Assembly (NCBI GenBank): GCA_034620365.1
Contig: JAQGEQ010000165.1
Span: 62,001 to 126,000 of the forward strand
Origin: Pegea sp. RAD2-039
Taxonomy: Eukaryota; Chordata; Thaliacea; Salpida; Salpidae
Reading direction: 5' to 3'
DNA: 64,000 nt
Of the stretch, positions 1 through 16,970 are shown one piece after another (the stretch's first letter is position 1; the number at the start of each line of letters is the position of its first letter). Both the position numbers and the translations under genes were made by a program. Under the pieces are notes generated by a model. That model did not search any database. It was not told where the DNA came from and saw only the letters and a program-made list of their open reading frames with translations.

Positions 1-1975
1 AGTAACAGAAGCTATCTCCTGGTGTTTGTTGATGATTAAGTACTAAAGGTGAGTTTAGAGATGATAGAAGAAAACCAAGAGATAAAAATAGCAGTGAAAA
101 TGTTACTCCTGAAATAAATTACAAATAATCTTATTTAATGAAATAGTTTCCAGATTTGAGAAAATATATTTACAAATTAGTGAAAGACAAACCAGTTAAA
201 CTCATTAAAGTTAGACTTCGTCTTCCCATTCTTTCAACCAACAAAATTCCAACTAAAGTAAATAAAAAATTGACAAAAGCAACTCCTGCAGCTAACCAGA
301 TGGCGGTACTTTTATCACCAACTCCTGACATTTGAACTATAGTAGCAGAATAATACCTACAAAAATATTTTCTCTTTTTCAACCAAGTTTGCTTTCAGTA
401 ACTCAATCTTACATAATGGTATTTATTCCAGATAATTGCTGAATAAGTTGAAGACTACATCCAACAATCAGAGCTCGCCGCAAACTACAATCTTTGAAAA
501 TATTACATAAGGTGATAATACCTGAAAATATTGATTGAAAAGAAAATATTTTGTGAATAATTGTCTTCTGTACCCTGATTGGTTGATTTTTTCTCAGAAA
601 TTGATTTTAGAGATTCATATTCCGTCTCCGCTGCTTCTTTGTTGTCTGAAATCTGCAAATTTGATTTTCAATAAATTGACCAATCAGCAGGTTCAGAAAA
701 AACTTTGAAATAAATTTGAAATGTTCAAATTATTTAGTCATTTAAAGATATATTGAGTATAAAATAGAAAAGAGAGATTCTGTCACTTATTCAGATTATT
801 TCTAATAAATTAGTTTTTTTAATTCAATCAGTTTTTATATTAGAATATCAATAAAAATGTAAAAATATTAAAAAATTTTGAAAATGATTTTTTTTAAATC
901 TTTTTTTGAAGCTAATAAATAATAATGATGATAATTATTAACTTATTATTGAAATAAATCAGGTTATTAGAAGAACAAGCTGTCAACAAAATATTAAAAA
1001 TCTATTTTTTTTGAAAGAATCAGAAGATTTACTTTTAATGAAATACCTTCAACAAAATCTCTCTAGCGTTTGAATATTTATTTTTATTAATTAACCATCT
1101 TGGACTTTCTGGTAGAAAACAGAAACCAACAAACTGAATAAATGCTGGAACAGCAGCTAGTCCAAGCATAAACCTAAACAAGAAGATAGACAAAGCTCCT
1201 TAAATTCATCTGAACAATCTCACCTCCATCCATTTTCTTTATCTTTACTAAATAATCCGTCAATACAACTTGCAACAAATTGACCGAATGTGATCATCAC
1301 ATTGTTGAAAGTGACAAGTCTACCGCGTATATTAGCAGGAGATATTTCAGCAATATAAACAGGCGCAGTCATTGAAGCAATTCCTTCAAAATTGTTTCAT
1401 TCAACAAAAATCTGATTAAAACCAACACTCACCAATACCACCTCCTACTATAGCTCTTCCCACTAAAAGAACTTCTTTAGTTTTTGTTAAAGATAATATT
1501 AAAGATCCAGAAATAAAGATTAAACTCGCAATTAGCATTGAACCTTTTCTTCCAAAATATGAGTTTAATATTCCACCAATTAAAGAAAATAAAGCAGCGA
1601 AAAAGACAGTTACTGATATCACCATCTCCTAAATTGTTATTTTCATTTAAGATGAAATATTGAACAACAAATTACCTGCCAAAGTGTGGAGAGATAAAAC
1701 TCATCTTTCAACATAATCATGGCTCCACTGATCACACCTGTATCATATCCAAATAAGAATCCTCCAATAGCAGTGAAAAATGTCAACAAGTAGACAAACA
1801 TCTTCGAGTTATTCTGTCAAAAAATGAGAGAAATTTGAGTTTATTTGAACTTGAGTTAAAAATTTCAAATGAATCGACTAAATGTTTATCAGAGAGAAAG
1901 TTTTTAACAAACTTTGATGGGAGAAGATGTTGTGAGCAAGGACACGCTGATGTCGTCAACAGTTTCTTCCATCAT
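1..1975 (-). CDS. SLC2A13: SLC2A13/HMIT-like facilitative sugar or H+/myo-inositol transporter (3' end beyond window)
   Basis: Major-facilitator sugar transporter, expected in plasma or endosomal membrane; the closest remembered relative is the proton/myo-inositol symporter HMIT. Nine phase-consistent coding exons are read: 1913-1975 (start Met at 1975), 1676-1813, 1433-1628, 1224-1383, 1047-1173, 574-652, 413-521, 193-356 and 1-108. Visible landmarks in order are [16 protein letters not shown] in helix 1, FGRKGS in loop 2-3, [16 protein letters not shown] after helix 6, [14 protein letters not shown] in helix 7 and VERMGRR in loop 8-9. The last exon ends in the Cys-containing extracellular loop typical of HMIT (...GDSFCY), so helices 10-12 and the PETKG tail lie beyond position 1. 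Introns range from about 45 to 390 nt. SLC2A13 rather than another GLUT is inferred from the helix 7-8 wording (YYSATI.QMSGV). Confidence 0.9.
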
Positions 1976-4900
1976 AATTAAATAATAAATAAATTCTGAT
2001 GTCTAATTATAAAATTGTAAATTCTGCAAACAAACAGAATTTTTCTAATTTTTTATACAATCCATTAATATATAAACAGAAAACTTCTAAAAATTTGTTA
2101 TAAATAAAAAGAGAAGAAAAATAAATATTTTAAATTAAATTAAATAATTATTTGTTTATATTTATTAACCAAAATATGAAAATTGATTAACTAACACCAT
2201 AATATTTTAATAAATTTTTGTTGATATATTGTTGCAATATATAAAAAAAATTATCAATTAGCTAAATATTTTATTTTGCGTTTATTTCATAATAATTTCA
2301 AAATAAGTTAGAATTATTTTTGCATTCATCTGATAAGGCAACCAAATGTTTGTTTACACCGAAAATGGTGGAAAAAAAATAGTCGTAAAAAATAACTCCT
2401 TTTTAATTTAATCTCTTTTACATTAAATTATTTTAACTGTCGATGTATTTTGTTTCTTTCTTACTTTTTTGTAAATTAAAATAAAACACTTTAATTAAAT
2501 TAGATAATATTTTTTTTATGAAAATAAATACAAAATAAACTCTTTTATAAAGCTGACATAAGTCATAGAATACTTACTTAGTTATTACATTATATTGATA
2601 ACGATTCTAATAATAATTTAAATGTGAGATAATTTTGTCGTTTCCGTGGAAATTGCATTAAACAACGTTTTCTTTTAGCCTGTGTAAAGAAACTTTTTTA
2701 TTTAAACTCTGAAACAGAGTTGTCAAAAAGCTGGTAAAAGATTTTCATTGTAATAAAAGTGATTATTTTAGATATTGTTTTTTTTGTAATTCTTAACTTC
2801 ATTAACTTGTATGAATAAAATCAGAAATTAAGAAGATAAGATCTTAGACTCAAAATAGTTTTAAAATCCACAAAAATGATCCAATGAACTTCATCTGATC
2901 GACAAAACATCTTATATTATAGAATTGCTCTTTTCTCTAAAGATCAGTTTTTACCAAAATTCTCTCTTCAACAAGTTCGATCTTTTTAATTACATCTTCT
3001 GAAAAGTCACCAAACGTTTTTCAATTCTGAAATTTATCTTTAGGTCAGTCGTTATCTAATAATATGAATATTAAATTATGAAGAAGAATTGATTTTTGAA
3101 ACCTCTTTTTATCATAAGTTAAATCAAAATAAAAATATATCAAAATATAACTTAATCTTAATTATATAGCCTTTTTCTGACAAAATTACCTTTTTACGTT
3201 TTTCAGGTTTAATATTTACAATAAATAAGTCTTTTACCAATTTAAAAAGTTATTTTCTTATTTAAATAAGTAAACAATCAACGATTAAGGGAAATCATTA
3301 AAATAATTTATTAACTTTTATAAGTAAACTTTCTTTTTGATAAAATGCTTTTTACTTTATCTTAGGTTTTATGCTTTTTATGATAATTAAAATAGTAACC
3401 AATAATTAGATTAAAGTTATTGAAAGGTTTTAGTCGATTAAAGGAGATTAATATTTAGTTACAAAAAAATCATCAAAATGTTATCATAGAAATCCAATAT
3501 TGTGTGAAGAGCTTTAATCTGACTATATGCTCTAAATAACATATTTTAGAAGTTATTTTGATTTTAAGATATAAAGTACTAAGATAATATTAACTAGTAA
3601 CTATTAAAACATAAATAAGAAGGTGAAATTGATACTAGTTTAATACATTTTTCTTATTTTTCTGTGTAATTATCCAAAATTAAAAAATTAAAGTTTAGTA
3701 ATTAGCTGATTTTTTTAAAGAATTTATTTCATTTCAAAGAAACTATAATCACAACTTAATATGACAGCCTTTAATGTAAACAAAGCTTTTACAATAAACC
3801 CGGAAATATTGTTCACTAATACAAAAGACATTTAAAAGACACAGCAGATTAAGCTTTAAAAGAAAAGTTTAAATTTTATATCAATTTATTTCACGAAGTT
3901 TACTAAAAAATCATGCTTTGAAATTTATGAAGTAACAACTTTTTAACGATTTATATTCCATCTATTTATTGAAAAATTTGGAAAAGTTTTCATTTAGTGC
4001 TGAAAATCTTCACAGAAATGTAAAAAGAATTGTTTAGAATAAAATAAATAATAAATACACATTTATGTTTGAAATATATAAAACTAAAAAAATACAACCG
4101 GAGTAAGAAATAGATCAAATAATCACCGAAACTATTTCATTTAAGTTGTTTTAAGTTCAAAAGTTCTTAGAAATTACGAGATAAAATTTTCCTATCAATT
4201 AAAGTTGCAAATATTTACATTAGTATTACTCAAGACAAATATATTTATATTGTCAATAATAAAATAGTTCCGATAAAATATTTCAATATTTAGCTATTTT
4301 CACAATTTTGTACTAATTATCTTTAAAAGATTTATTAAAGATTTGTAAAAATTGAAATCATAATTTGTTGAAAAACTTTAATGAAGACTAAACATAAAGT
4401 TTTAAAACATCATTAACGTTTATGAACATCACAGCAATTTTGTTTAACTAAAGGCATTTAGAAAAATTATTTAAATAAACAACAAATTATTTAAATTTTC
4501 ATTTGGTCTAAAAATTATTAACTTCATTCAAAACATCAGATTGAAGGTTAATACTTCTATTTGATAAATTCAATTTCTAAAAATTGTTTTTGAGTCAGAA
4601 TTTTCAAATAAAAGTAGATATATTGTTTTGTAATAAAAAAAAACTTAAATCTATTTAATTTGTTACAAAAGTACCGATTATAAAAATAGAAATTTACTTT
4701 AAAGTCTTTTTTTAGACTCTAATAATTATGATATAATAACAAATAATATAATTATACAATAAATAGCATAAATAAAAAAACAAGTTTTCAATGAATATTT
4801 TGACTCTTAAAAGTCAAAGATACATTTGTAAATTCAAAGAAGCAAAGACATAATTATAAAAAGAATTCAAAAATACATCTGATTAAGTATCTTAAAATTC

Positions 4901-7900
4901 TAAAAATAGCTTTTCATAAAAAAGATCTTTTAAATGTCGAATGTTGAATGCAAACTACCAAGTTCAAAAACAAAACAGTGAAAATCTAATTCACTATCTG
5001 CTGTTGAACTAAGATGTTAGCATCATCTGAAGATCTTATAATCTGAGCTTTCTAAAGATTTTTTAAACTGAATAGATGAATAAACTAAATTTTGAAACAA
5101 ATTTTTGCTTCAAGTTCTCTTTGTTTTGTCGAATATCAAATCAAAAGTTGTTATCATCGACAAATAAATCAGTAGCAAGCAAAGCAGTTGCTCGTTGAAT
5201 GTGAGACAACTTTGCTCCTTGTGGCTTATAAGCCTGCATACACCACTCAATTTATGAAGCAAACTTATTTGTTTACATTTTTACTTGTTAATCATCAAGA
5301 TAGTCATTTGTTTTTAGTTATAAAATTTATCTACTGATTTATTAGTAAGCTTTTACTGGTGGTCATCAGGTAATTAGCTCACTGTTGTTCAAATTAAGCT
5401 TGCTAGTTTGACCTTCATTGATTCTAAAAAGATATATATTAGGTTTAAATATTTCTGAATTGTTGTTTTATGTTTTAATAACTACCATCTTATTAAAAAA
5501 TTTTAATAATTTGTAATTTTTAAACTGTTGAAGAAAGTTAATAAATAATAGTTATCATAATTAAATTTGTAAATAAAATTTGCTTTAAGTAATTTATAAT
5601 TAGAAATTGTTTAAGTTTTAAAATCAGATTATTTAAGGAGTATAAATATCGAAAAAAAGTTATATCTGAAATTAAGAAAAAGAAATTATACAGTATAAAG
5701 CCACTATAGGAGTTGAAAGGAGATTGTATTTCAGATATTTACAACGTTATACACAAAAAATATATTTTAGCGAAATAGAAATTCGTTGTAACATCCACAA
5801 AATTTATTCTGTATAAAATAAAAAGATAATTTTTGACAGCTAATAGTTGCAAATGAAACTAATATTTAGTAATTGTTTTAAACTAAGGAAGGAAGTTATT
5901 AAATTTTATTACATCTACCTTTTTGATAGTTTGAAGTTGGTAAATATAACTTAAAAATAAACAAGTTTATAATATGCTAATAATGATAATTAGCTAACAT
6001 AAATTTACAAGTTATTTAGAATATAGAAACTGTGATATGGTATCTTGTCTAGTTTTTGCAAATTTAGATAAAAATTGTTTTGATTAAGGCGAAGTGTTTT
6101 CAACAAGTAATTAAGTTTAAGTTTTTCTTTTAATGTTTATCATAATAAAACTATAAGCAAGTAATTTAAACAGTAAACAAAAAAAGGTTAATAATATCAA
6201 AAATAATGTTTAGTAACAGTATCTGCAGAAACTAATTCTTCATTAAATAAAACAAAAAAATTATTCTTGATAATATAAGAACAAAAATAATTTCTAAAAA
6301 CTATTATCAAACTTTTCTTATAAAAAAATTGATGATAGTTAAATATTCCTCTAACTATTAGAAATGTAAATAAAACAAAATTTGTAAGAAATACTTTGAT
6401 TAAAAAGAATATATAGATTGCAATTATTTTCACAGACTGCTTAAAGTAATAGAAGCAAAATAGATATGTTATTACAATATGAATTGGGTAATACAGCCGA
6501 AGTTATAATGACGCATGATAAAACAATGTTAGTTGATAGTCTTAAACTAACCTAATAAATATTTTATTGTCTTTGTGTACAAAAGTTATACATTACATTT
6601 AAACTTCAAATTCAATTCAGAAAACTTTTTATAAGACTTTCTCAAACGACAAAATCAAATTTTTTGATTAAATTGTCATCTAAACTTTTTTACCACAAAA
6701 TATTATAAGACTAAATGAAGAAGAAATTCTTTAAAACAAGATAAAAATTTATAATTACATTTTCAAGAATGAATTTTATCTTTTAAAGTTTTTATATTTT
6801 GTAAAATTGATCATCAATAAATGGTTATATTTTGAAAAGAATAAACTGAAGAAGCGTAAAAATGCGATAGAAAAGTGAATTATTTTCTGTTATAAGAATA
6901 TTTGACGGTAAAATGTTGAATTATTAGTTTGTAACGGAAGTATAAATGTAGATATTAGGCTAGAAACGTAAAAGTATTAATCATGTTAAATATACGATAA
7001 AACATATAGTTATTCCATATTTAAGCTAAATATATATTTATATTTGTATCTAATATCTCTTACAGCTTTTATTATTATATATAAGTCAATTTGGCTGCAA
7101 ATAATGAATTATATAGCTCTTATAACGGACATAAAACAATATGATAGTATATATTAAGCATGTGTGTGCAATCAATAAAGCTAACATCATTGTTGTTTTT
7201 TCCCACCTTAGACCAGACTAAAGGCTGGTAACCACCAAATCCAGACGATATATTAATGCATAAAAAAGAGACACTGAAAGCCAAATACAATAAGATTAAG
7301 GATACAAAATAAGTAATTACCAAATTGTGTTAACAAATTTACTTAAATCATATTTATTTATATTTTAATTTTTTCAAACTGGCAGCCTTGTATATCTCGT
7401 TGAAGAAATTATTTAGATAAAATTGTTTAATGGAATTGTAAGATCTTGATGAAGTGATGTATTCGGAAAAGAAATTCCAAATCTTAATCTATAAAAAAAC
7501 TGTTTGTCGACTAAATGCAGTAAAAGTTGTTAAGTGGGTTAATTAAGAATGAATTTTTGTCTATTTATTCTAATCTTTATACTTAAACATAATCCTTATT
7601 AATATATAAGTTGTAGAAGCATTAAAGATTTGTTAAAAAAACTTTAGACCGAAGAAATCTAAGAATAATTTAAGGGTTCTATAACTATTCAGTGAACTTT
7701 AAAAATATGAATCACTTTTAAATCACAAAAGTTTTGTTGATATAAAATATGTCAAAATTAATTTAAAGTTCAGAAAATATCAACTCAAAAAAAAATAAAT
7801 TTAATTTGAGTAAAAAAAGCTTCAATAAAATTGAATATTTGCAGAGGTTACCAAGCAACAAGTAGATTGACTAAATATCTAGCTTCTTTCATTATTAGAT

Positions 7901-9638
7901 TTTAATTGCCAAATAATTATTGAAATATTTACAAAAACAACAATTTTATGAGAATCATTTAATCAGTTCATAAAACTTCTTTGTACAAGAATGATATGAC
8001 TTAAAAAATGTATTACAAAAGAAATCCAAATATTGAAAGTTTGCAACTTTGATATATGTAATCAGGAATATATTATCTAATCTTTAATAGCTTATAGAAT
8101 GCAAATCTCAAATTCAACTTTCATTTTATGCTAAAATGCTATTTATTACCCAAATGCTAAAATTACAAGCTTTTTTTATGATATCAGCATCTAATTTCTA
8201 ATTAACAATTTATTATGCTTAAAAGACTTTAGATTTGTTCACTAAAGTTTAAGGTTTGTTCGTAACATTTGTTTATTGCTTGTATTATTAGTCTCTCTTT
8301 TTTGTTTTTAAATACTATTTTTATGCAGTTTAAACTATTAAAATAGATAATTATTTGTAAATTTTTCTTAGTGCTGCATACAACCATTAAACAGAAACAA
8401 TTGATTATCAGAATATATATTTTACATAAATACAGTGATAGCTAATAGCAAAAAATTCTTAAATTTGCTTGTTTTTGATATTCATTAAACTTTGTACACT
8501 TATTATAAATTGCCGATACTTAACTGCCTTTGCAAACAATAGCAATTACATATTATTCTATGGTACTCGTAGGTTAAAGGTCAAAGTATTTAATTTTCCT
8601 AAATGTTCCATGCCGTGTAGGTCCTTATCTCAGGAAAGTTTAAGATTCCGGTAACCTGGCTTTTACCACATCTAAAGATAACTCTTCAGACAGAGGTGAG
8701 GCAATTTTCATTTGTTGTTGTTTATTAATGTTTAAATTACAACTCATGAAATTAATTATTAATAAATTCACCTTGAAAATGCCATGATGTTTTTGATAAT
8801 TTCTTTCTTACATTGCTTTTTGATTAAATTATTTAAACAATACTTTTAAAATAATTTAAAATACAATAAAAAGTTATTTTTAGTTTATCAAAACTTATTA
8901 ATAAGTTTTTAAACTGATTTAAGTAGTTATTATTTTATAATTTTAGTTAATCTGTAAATTACTTCAATTATCAATTCATTTTTTTAAATAAATTGATATT
9001 AGCATTTTCTTTACTCATTTTTGGGGGTGATAAGTTGTTTTTTATTACTTATTAATTAGTTGTAGACTTTTGAGTATTTAAAATAACATTTTTCTACCTA
9101 AAGCTTTTCATTTAAATTTTATTATTAACTTTATTCTGATTGTATTAATATTTTTATATAAATTATTGTTTATTTTACCAAATATAGAAGCCAGTCTAGT
9201 TTTTTTTAACCAATAGCTTTTTATAGGAACTTGTTTTTGATTTTTTCAAGGTTTTTAAAAACTTTAAAGTATATCAACAAAAGTTCTAACAGTTTTCTCT
9301 TGACATTTTCATTTCTTTTTGAAAATATTTTTTAGTGAGACAAATCTACTTCATAATACTTTTGAATGGATTTTTCAAATAAAGGTTTTGAACTAATTAA
9401 AGATGTTTACATTTTGTAGAATTAGTTGCTATAATTGAAATAGTATTTGATGTAATTTTCTATTAAAATTTATATTTGCTTCTAATTTATTTAAACTTAA
9501 TTTTCTCAATTAAGTGAACAGCAGTTTTTTGAAACAAAATCTAATAACAATTTTTTTTTTTATAAAGCTTTTGATTACACAAAAGAGTTTTGTGAAGAAA
9601 CAGTTTGTAAATCTCTAACTAGAACAAGTAGCACAAGG
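1976..9638. other. Long AT-rich intergenic stretch
   Basis: About 7.6 kb of very AT-rich sequence between two head-to-head genes. I see no recognisable exon, RNA gene or mobile element. Short ORFs on the minus strand at 6197-6433 and 7120-7323 look like chance openings: they are Phe/Leu/Ile-rich with no motif. Slightly less AT-rich patches at 5170-5250 and 8540-8700 could hold unrecognised regulatory DNA or 5' exons. Confidence 0.6.
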
Positions 9639-12486
<2,848 letters not shown>

Positions 12487-12973
12487 TTGGATGTTGTGAT
12501 CTACCTGTTCAACTTGAAAGTCTACCACCACAGCGGTTGATACAATCCTACGTTCATAACTTAAAAATTCAATTTCTAAACTGTCAATATTTGTAGAATA
12601 CTTTAAAGTTATTCTATCTGCTTAGCATTTGAATATTGCAGCAGCCTCGGTTCTAAACCTTCTTCTTGAAATCTTTTTCTTCTCATATTGTAAACAGATG
12701 TTTCTTCTCCTAAATGAGAAGCTTGTTTTTTTGTCATGTAATAAAATTTTAATGTTAAATTCGAGATTTATCTCATTTCAAACTAACCAATTGTAAGATT
12801 CGAATTTTCAACAAGCTGAAATTTTAAAGTTTATCTGATGATAAAGAGATTTCAGCTTAATGATTCATCTCAAAAGGTCTTTAGAAGAGTGAATTCTGGC
12901 GGACTTTTATTTTCAACTTTAGCAGTAAATTGTTCAGTTTTTCTCCATCTTTTATTGAGTAGTGGTTTTTAGC

Positions 12974-13025
12974 TGAAGCCAAAAACGTCATCGACCTTTT
13001 AAGTCAAAATTTCTCATTTGTAGAT
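12974..13025 (+). repeat. Direct repeat ~52 bp, copy 1
   Basis: Starts TGAAGCC and ends CTCATTTGTAGAT; matches 13903-13955 with a handful of mismatches. The two copies are 0.9 kb apart. Each contains CGTCATCGACCTTTT followed by a T-rich tract and TTTGTAG, so it may be a duplicated intron end. Function unknown. Confidence 0.7.
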
Positions 13026-13592
13026 CCTTTGAGAGATTTTGTAAAAGATCAAATCTTTCGGATTAGAATTTCTTCTGGTTGAGTTTCAATTCAAATATTT
13101 TTTTGATCGAATTCGTTTAAAGAGTTTTTGAAAGCAAATCACTTCGACTAACACTTGACAACTTAAACTACATCAGACAGACAAATCGATCTTAACTGAA
13201 AATCTATTTCATTTTCAAACGTTCAAACTTCTAATTTCCTTTTTAATAACAAGATACTAATAAATAGAAAATCAATTATTAATTTTTCTCATTTGCAAAA
13301 AATATTTTTCTACATCAGGTTATTTGTAAGAGGAATTTAACTTTAAAAAGTTTTAAGTTTAAACTTCCAGTAATTGATTAATTTGAAATCGAAGCAGGAA
13401 GCGATTTCTGAAAGTTTCTTTTCACATTTATTGAAACTCATTGAAATTAAATCTGTTTTTCCAAAAAAGTATATTTGCCCTCTACCATTAGTTTCAGGAC
13501 TTTTAAATTGGCTTAAGCAATTTAAATTCTTAATCTGAAATCTATTTAAACTTGAAAAGATAATATTCACAAACGTTTAAGAAGTACAAGTT

Positions 13593-13713
13593 GTTTATAT
13601 ATTTGTTAATTATCAATCTTCTGCTAAATGTTTTCAGTCCAAATAAAATTATCAAAATGTTTTATTGATTTAGGAGTTGAAAATGAAGCTTCGATTCATA
13701 TGCAATTATTGAT
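13593..13713 (+). repeat. Dispersed repeat family, copy 1 (partial, diverged)
   Basis: Shares a long stretch, including CAAAATGTTTTATTGAT and CATATGCAATTATT, with 29777-29945, and its first half with 32537-32658. The three copies lie beside different neighbours, so this is probably an old non-autonomous element. No terminal repeats or target duplications were identified. Confidence 0.6.
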
Positions 13714-13902
13714 AAAATATTTTGGAGTTTAAGATATAAATATATCCAATTATATAAATCCAATAAATGGATTTAAAATATAAAACTTTTTTAGTATTCT
13801 TAGATAAAAACTATTTTATTTTCACACGGCTTTATGTGATTATATATTTTGAAAAATGAAAAACAATTTATAAATTACAAAATTTTATTGACGAGTGATA
13901 AG

Positions 13903-13955
13903 TGAAGCCAGAATCGTCATCGACCTTTTTAGCTCAAAATTTCTCATTTGTAGAT
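13903..13955 (+). repeat. Direct repeat ~52 bp, copy 2
   Basis: Second copy of the repeat at 12974-13025. It runs straight into the short open segment starting ATGATAGAG, which is absent after copy 1. Confidence 0.7.
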
Positions 13956-14477
13956 GATAGAGTTTAGAAGCACTGACTTCTTCAATGACCTCGACATCCA
14001 AATAAGACGCGAGGTACAAAGATTCTTGGTTTCTCATGTTTTTTTACCTTTTAAACCTCTTGTTTTATCGTCTTGTTTTATTCTCATAAGAATAGGTTAT
14101 TAAAAAGTTTCATTAAAAATAAAAGCTAATTGATAATTAGTGACTTTGGCATCAATAACCGATAAATGATATCCAGCAGATAGATATTATTAGAGAAGAC
14201 TAAAACATTAAAATTATTACCAGTAAACTTTGATGTTACTGACAACACACTCGCAATATTGGAAGAAATTAAAAACTTTCTTGAGACTCTTTCCTTTAAC
14301 AGAAGGTTGCTATTGAAAACTTTACTTAAAAATTAAAAATGAAGAAATGGTTAGTGTGTAGAGCTTGCATCCTTTTGAAATACTTTTAGAAAATGTTAAT
14401 TTTTCAAAAACTTTGTCTCCATCATCAGAGGTATAAATCATGGGTTTATTTATCATTTATGATGAACCATTCACAAT

Positions 14478-16970
14478 ATCAACACCAGAAGATGCCTTTT
14501 CTTGTAAAGTATCCACAAAATCAGAAGATGCCTTTTCTTGTAAAGTATCCACAACACCAGAAGATGCCTTTTCTTGTAAAGTATCCACAAAATCAGAAGA
14601 TGTCTTTTCTTGTAAAGTATCCACAAGACCAGAAAATGCCTTTTCTTATAAAGTATCCACAACACCAGAAGATGCCTTTTCTTGTAAAGTATCCACAAGA
14701 CCAGAAGATACCTTTTCTTGTAAAGTATCCACAAAATCACAAGATGCCTTTTCTTGTAAAGCATCCACAAAATCAGAAGATGCCTTTTCTTGTAAAGTAT
14801 CCAGAACACCAGAAGATGCCTTTTCTTGTAAAGTATCCACAAGACCAGAAGATGCCTTTTCTTGTAAAGTATCCAAAAGACCAGAAGATGCCTTTTCTTG
14901 TAAAGTATCCACAAGACCAGAAGATGCCTTTTCTTGTAAAGTATCCACAAAATCAGAAGATGCCTTTTCTTGTAAAGTATCCACAAGACCAGAAGATGCC
15001 TTTTCTTGTAAAGTATCCACAAGACCAGAAGATGCCTTTTCTTGTAAAGTATCCACAAAATCAGAAGATGCCTTTTCTTGTAAAGTATCCACAAGACCAG
15101 AAGATGCCTTTTCTTGTAAAGTATCCACAAATCAGAAGATGCCTTTTCTTATAAAGTATCCACAACACCAGAAGATGCCTTTTCTTGTAAAGTATCCACA
15201 AGACCAGAAGATACCTTTTCTTGTAAAGTATCCACAAAATCACAAGATGCCTTTTCTTGTAAAGCATCCACAAAATCAGAAGATGCCTTTTCTTGTAAAG
15301 TATCCACAACACCAGAAGATGCCTTTTTTTGTAAAGTATCCACAAGACCAGAAGATGCCTTTTCTTGTAAAGTATCCACAAAATCAGAAGATGCCTTTTC
15401 TTGTAAAGTATCCACATCACCAGAAGATGCCTTTTCTTGTAAAGTATCCACAACACCAGAAGATGCCTTTTCTTGTAAAGTATCCACATCACCAGAAGAT
15501 GCCTTTTCTTGTAAAGTATCCACAAGACCAGAAGATGCCTTTTCTTGTAAAGTATCCACAAAATCAGAAGATGCCTTTTCTTGTAAAGTATCCACAAAAT
15601 CAGAAGATGCCTTTTCTTGTAAAGTATCCACAACACCAGAAGATGCCTTTTCTTGTAAAGTATCCACAAAATCAGAAGATGTCTTTTCTTGTAAAAAATC
15701 CACAAGACCAGAAAATGCCTTTTCTTATAAAGTATCCACAAAATCAGAAGATGCCTTTTCTTGTAAAGTATCCACAACACCAGAAGATGCCTTTTCTTGT
15801 AAAGTATCCACAAAATCAGAAGATGTCCTTTTCTTGTAAAGTATCCACAAAATCAGAAGATGCCTTTTCTTGTAAAGTATCCACAACACCAGAAGATGCC
15901 TTTTCTTGTAAAGTATCCACAAAATCAGAAGATGTCTTTTCTTGTAAAGAATCCACAAGACCAGAAAATGCCTTTTCTTATAAAGTATCCACAAAATCAG
16001 AAGATGCCTTTTCTTGTAAAGTATCCACAAATGCAGTATCCAGATGCCTTTTCTTGTAAAGTATCCACAACACCAGAAGATGCCTTTTCTTGTAAAGTAT
16101 CCACAACACCAGAAGATGCCTTTTCTTGTAAAGTATTCACAAGACCAGAAGATGCCTTTTCTTGTAAAGTATCCACAAAATCAGAAGATGCCTTTTCTTG
16201 TAAAGTATCCACAAGACCAGAAGATGCCTTTTCTTGTAAAGTATCCACAAAACAGAAGATGCCTTTTCTTGTAAAGTATCCACAACACCAGAAGATGCCT
16301 TTTCTTGTAAAGTATCCACAACACCAGAAGATGCCTTTTCTTGTAAAGTATCCACAAGACCAGAAGATGCCTTTTCTTGTAAAGTATCCACAAAATCAGA
16401 AGATGCCTTTTCTTGTAAAGTATCCACAAAATCAGAAGATGCCTTTTCTTGTAAAGTATCCACAACACCAGAAGATGCCTTTTCTTGTAAAGTATCCACA
16501 ACAGAAGATGCCTTTTCTTGTAAAGTATCCACAAAATCAGAAGATGCCTTTTCTTGTAAAGTATCCACAACACCAGAAGATGCCTTTTCTTGTAAAGTAT
16601 CCACAAAATCAGAAGATGTCTTTTCTTGTAAAAAATCCACAAGACCAGAAAATGCCTTTTCTTATAAAGTATCCACAAAATCAGAAGATGCCTTTTCTTG
16701 TAAAGTATCCACAACACCAGAAGATGCCTTTTCTTGTAAAGTATCCACAACACCAGAAGATGCCTTTTCTTGTAAAGTATCCACAACACCAGAAGATGCC
16801 TTTTCTTGTAAAGTATTCACAAGACCAGAAGATGCCTTTTCTTGTAAAGTATCCACAAAATCAGAAGATGCCTTTTCTTGTAAAGTATCCACAAAATCAG
16901 AAGATGCCTTTTCTTGTAAAGTATCCACAAAATCAGAAGATGCCTTTTCTTGTAAAGTATCCACAAAATT
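14478..16970 (+). repeat. Minisatellite array, 36-bp unit, about 69 copies
   Basis: Unit reads approximately CCAGAAGATGCCTTTTCTTG, TAAAGTATCCACAA and two variable bases. The end of the unit varies among ACACC, AGACC, AATCA and ATCACC. Because 36 is a multiple of three and the unit lacks stops, several frames on both strands look open as long repeat proteins (such as EDAFSCKVSTTP or KMPFLVKYPQHQ). I regard these as artefacts. Unit-length errors at about 15129, 15828, 16030, 16250 and 16498 shift the frame repeatedly, and no exon structure or signal flanks the array. Larger blocks are repeated within it, for example 14640-14800 with 15140-15300. The right end abuts the retroelement copy at 16969. 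Confidence 0.95.

Larger units (their letters stand above)
12487..14477. other. Intergenic stretch downstream of PRPS with dispersed repeats
   Basis: AT-rich DNA after the PRPS stop. It holds two copies of a ~52-bp direct repeat and one copy of a dispersed repeat family (separate entries). A short open segment at about 13957-14013 is flanked by TTTGTAG and GTACAAAG and could be an exon (about 19 codons, MIEFRSTDFFNDL...). Nothing joins it to a recognisable protein, so I do not call a gene. Confidence 0.5.

Noticed and set aside
14478-16970. CRISPR-like array
   Set aside because: Units are contiguous with no unique spacers, in an intron-bearing animal genome; the same applies to the arrays at 35231 and 45226.
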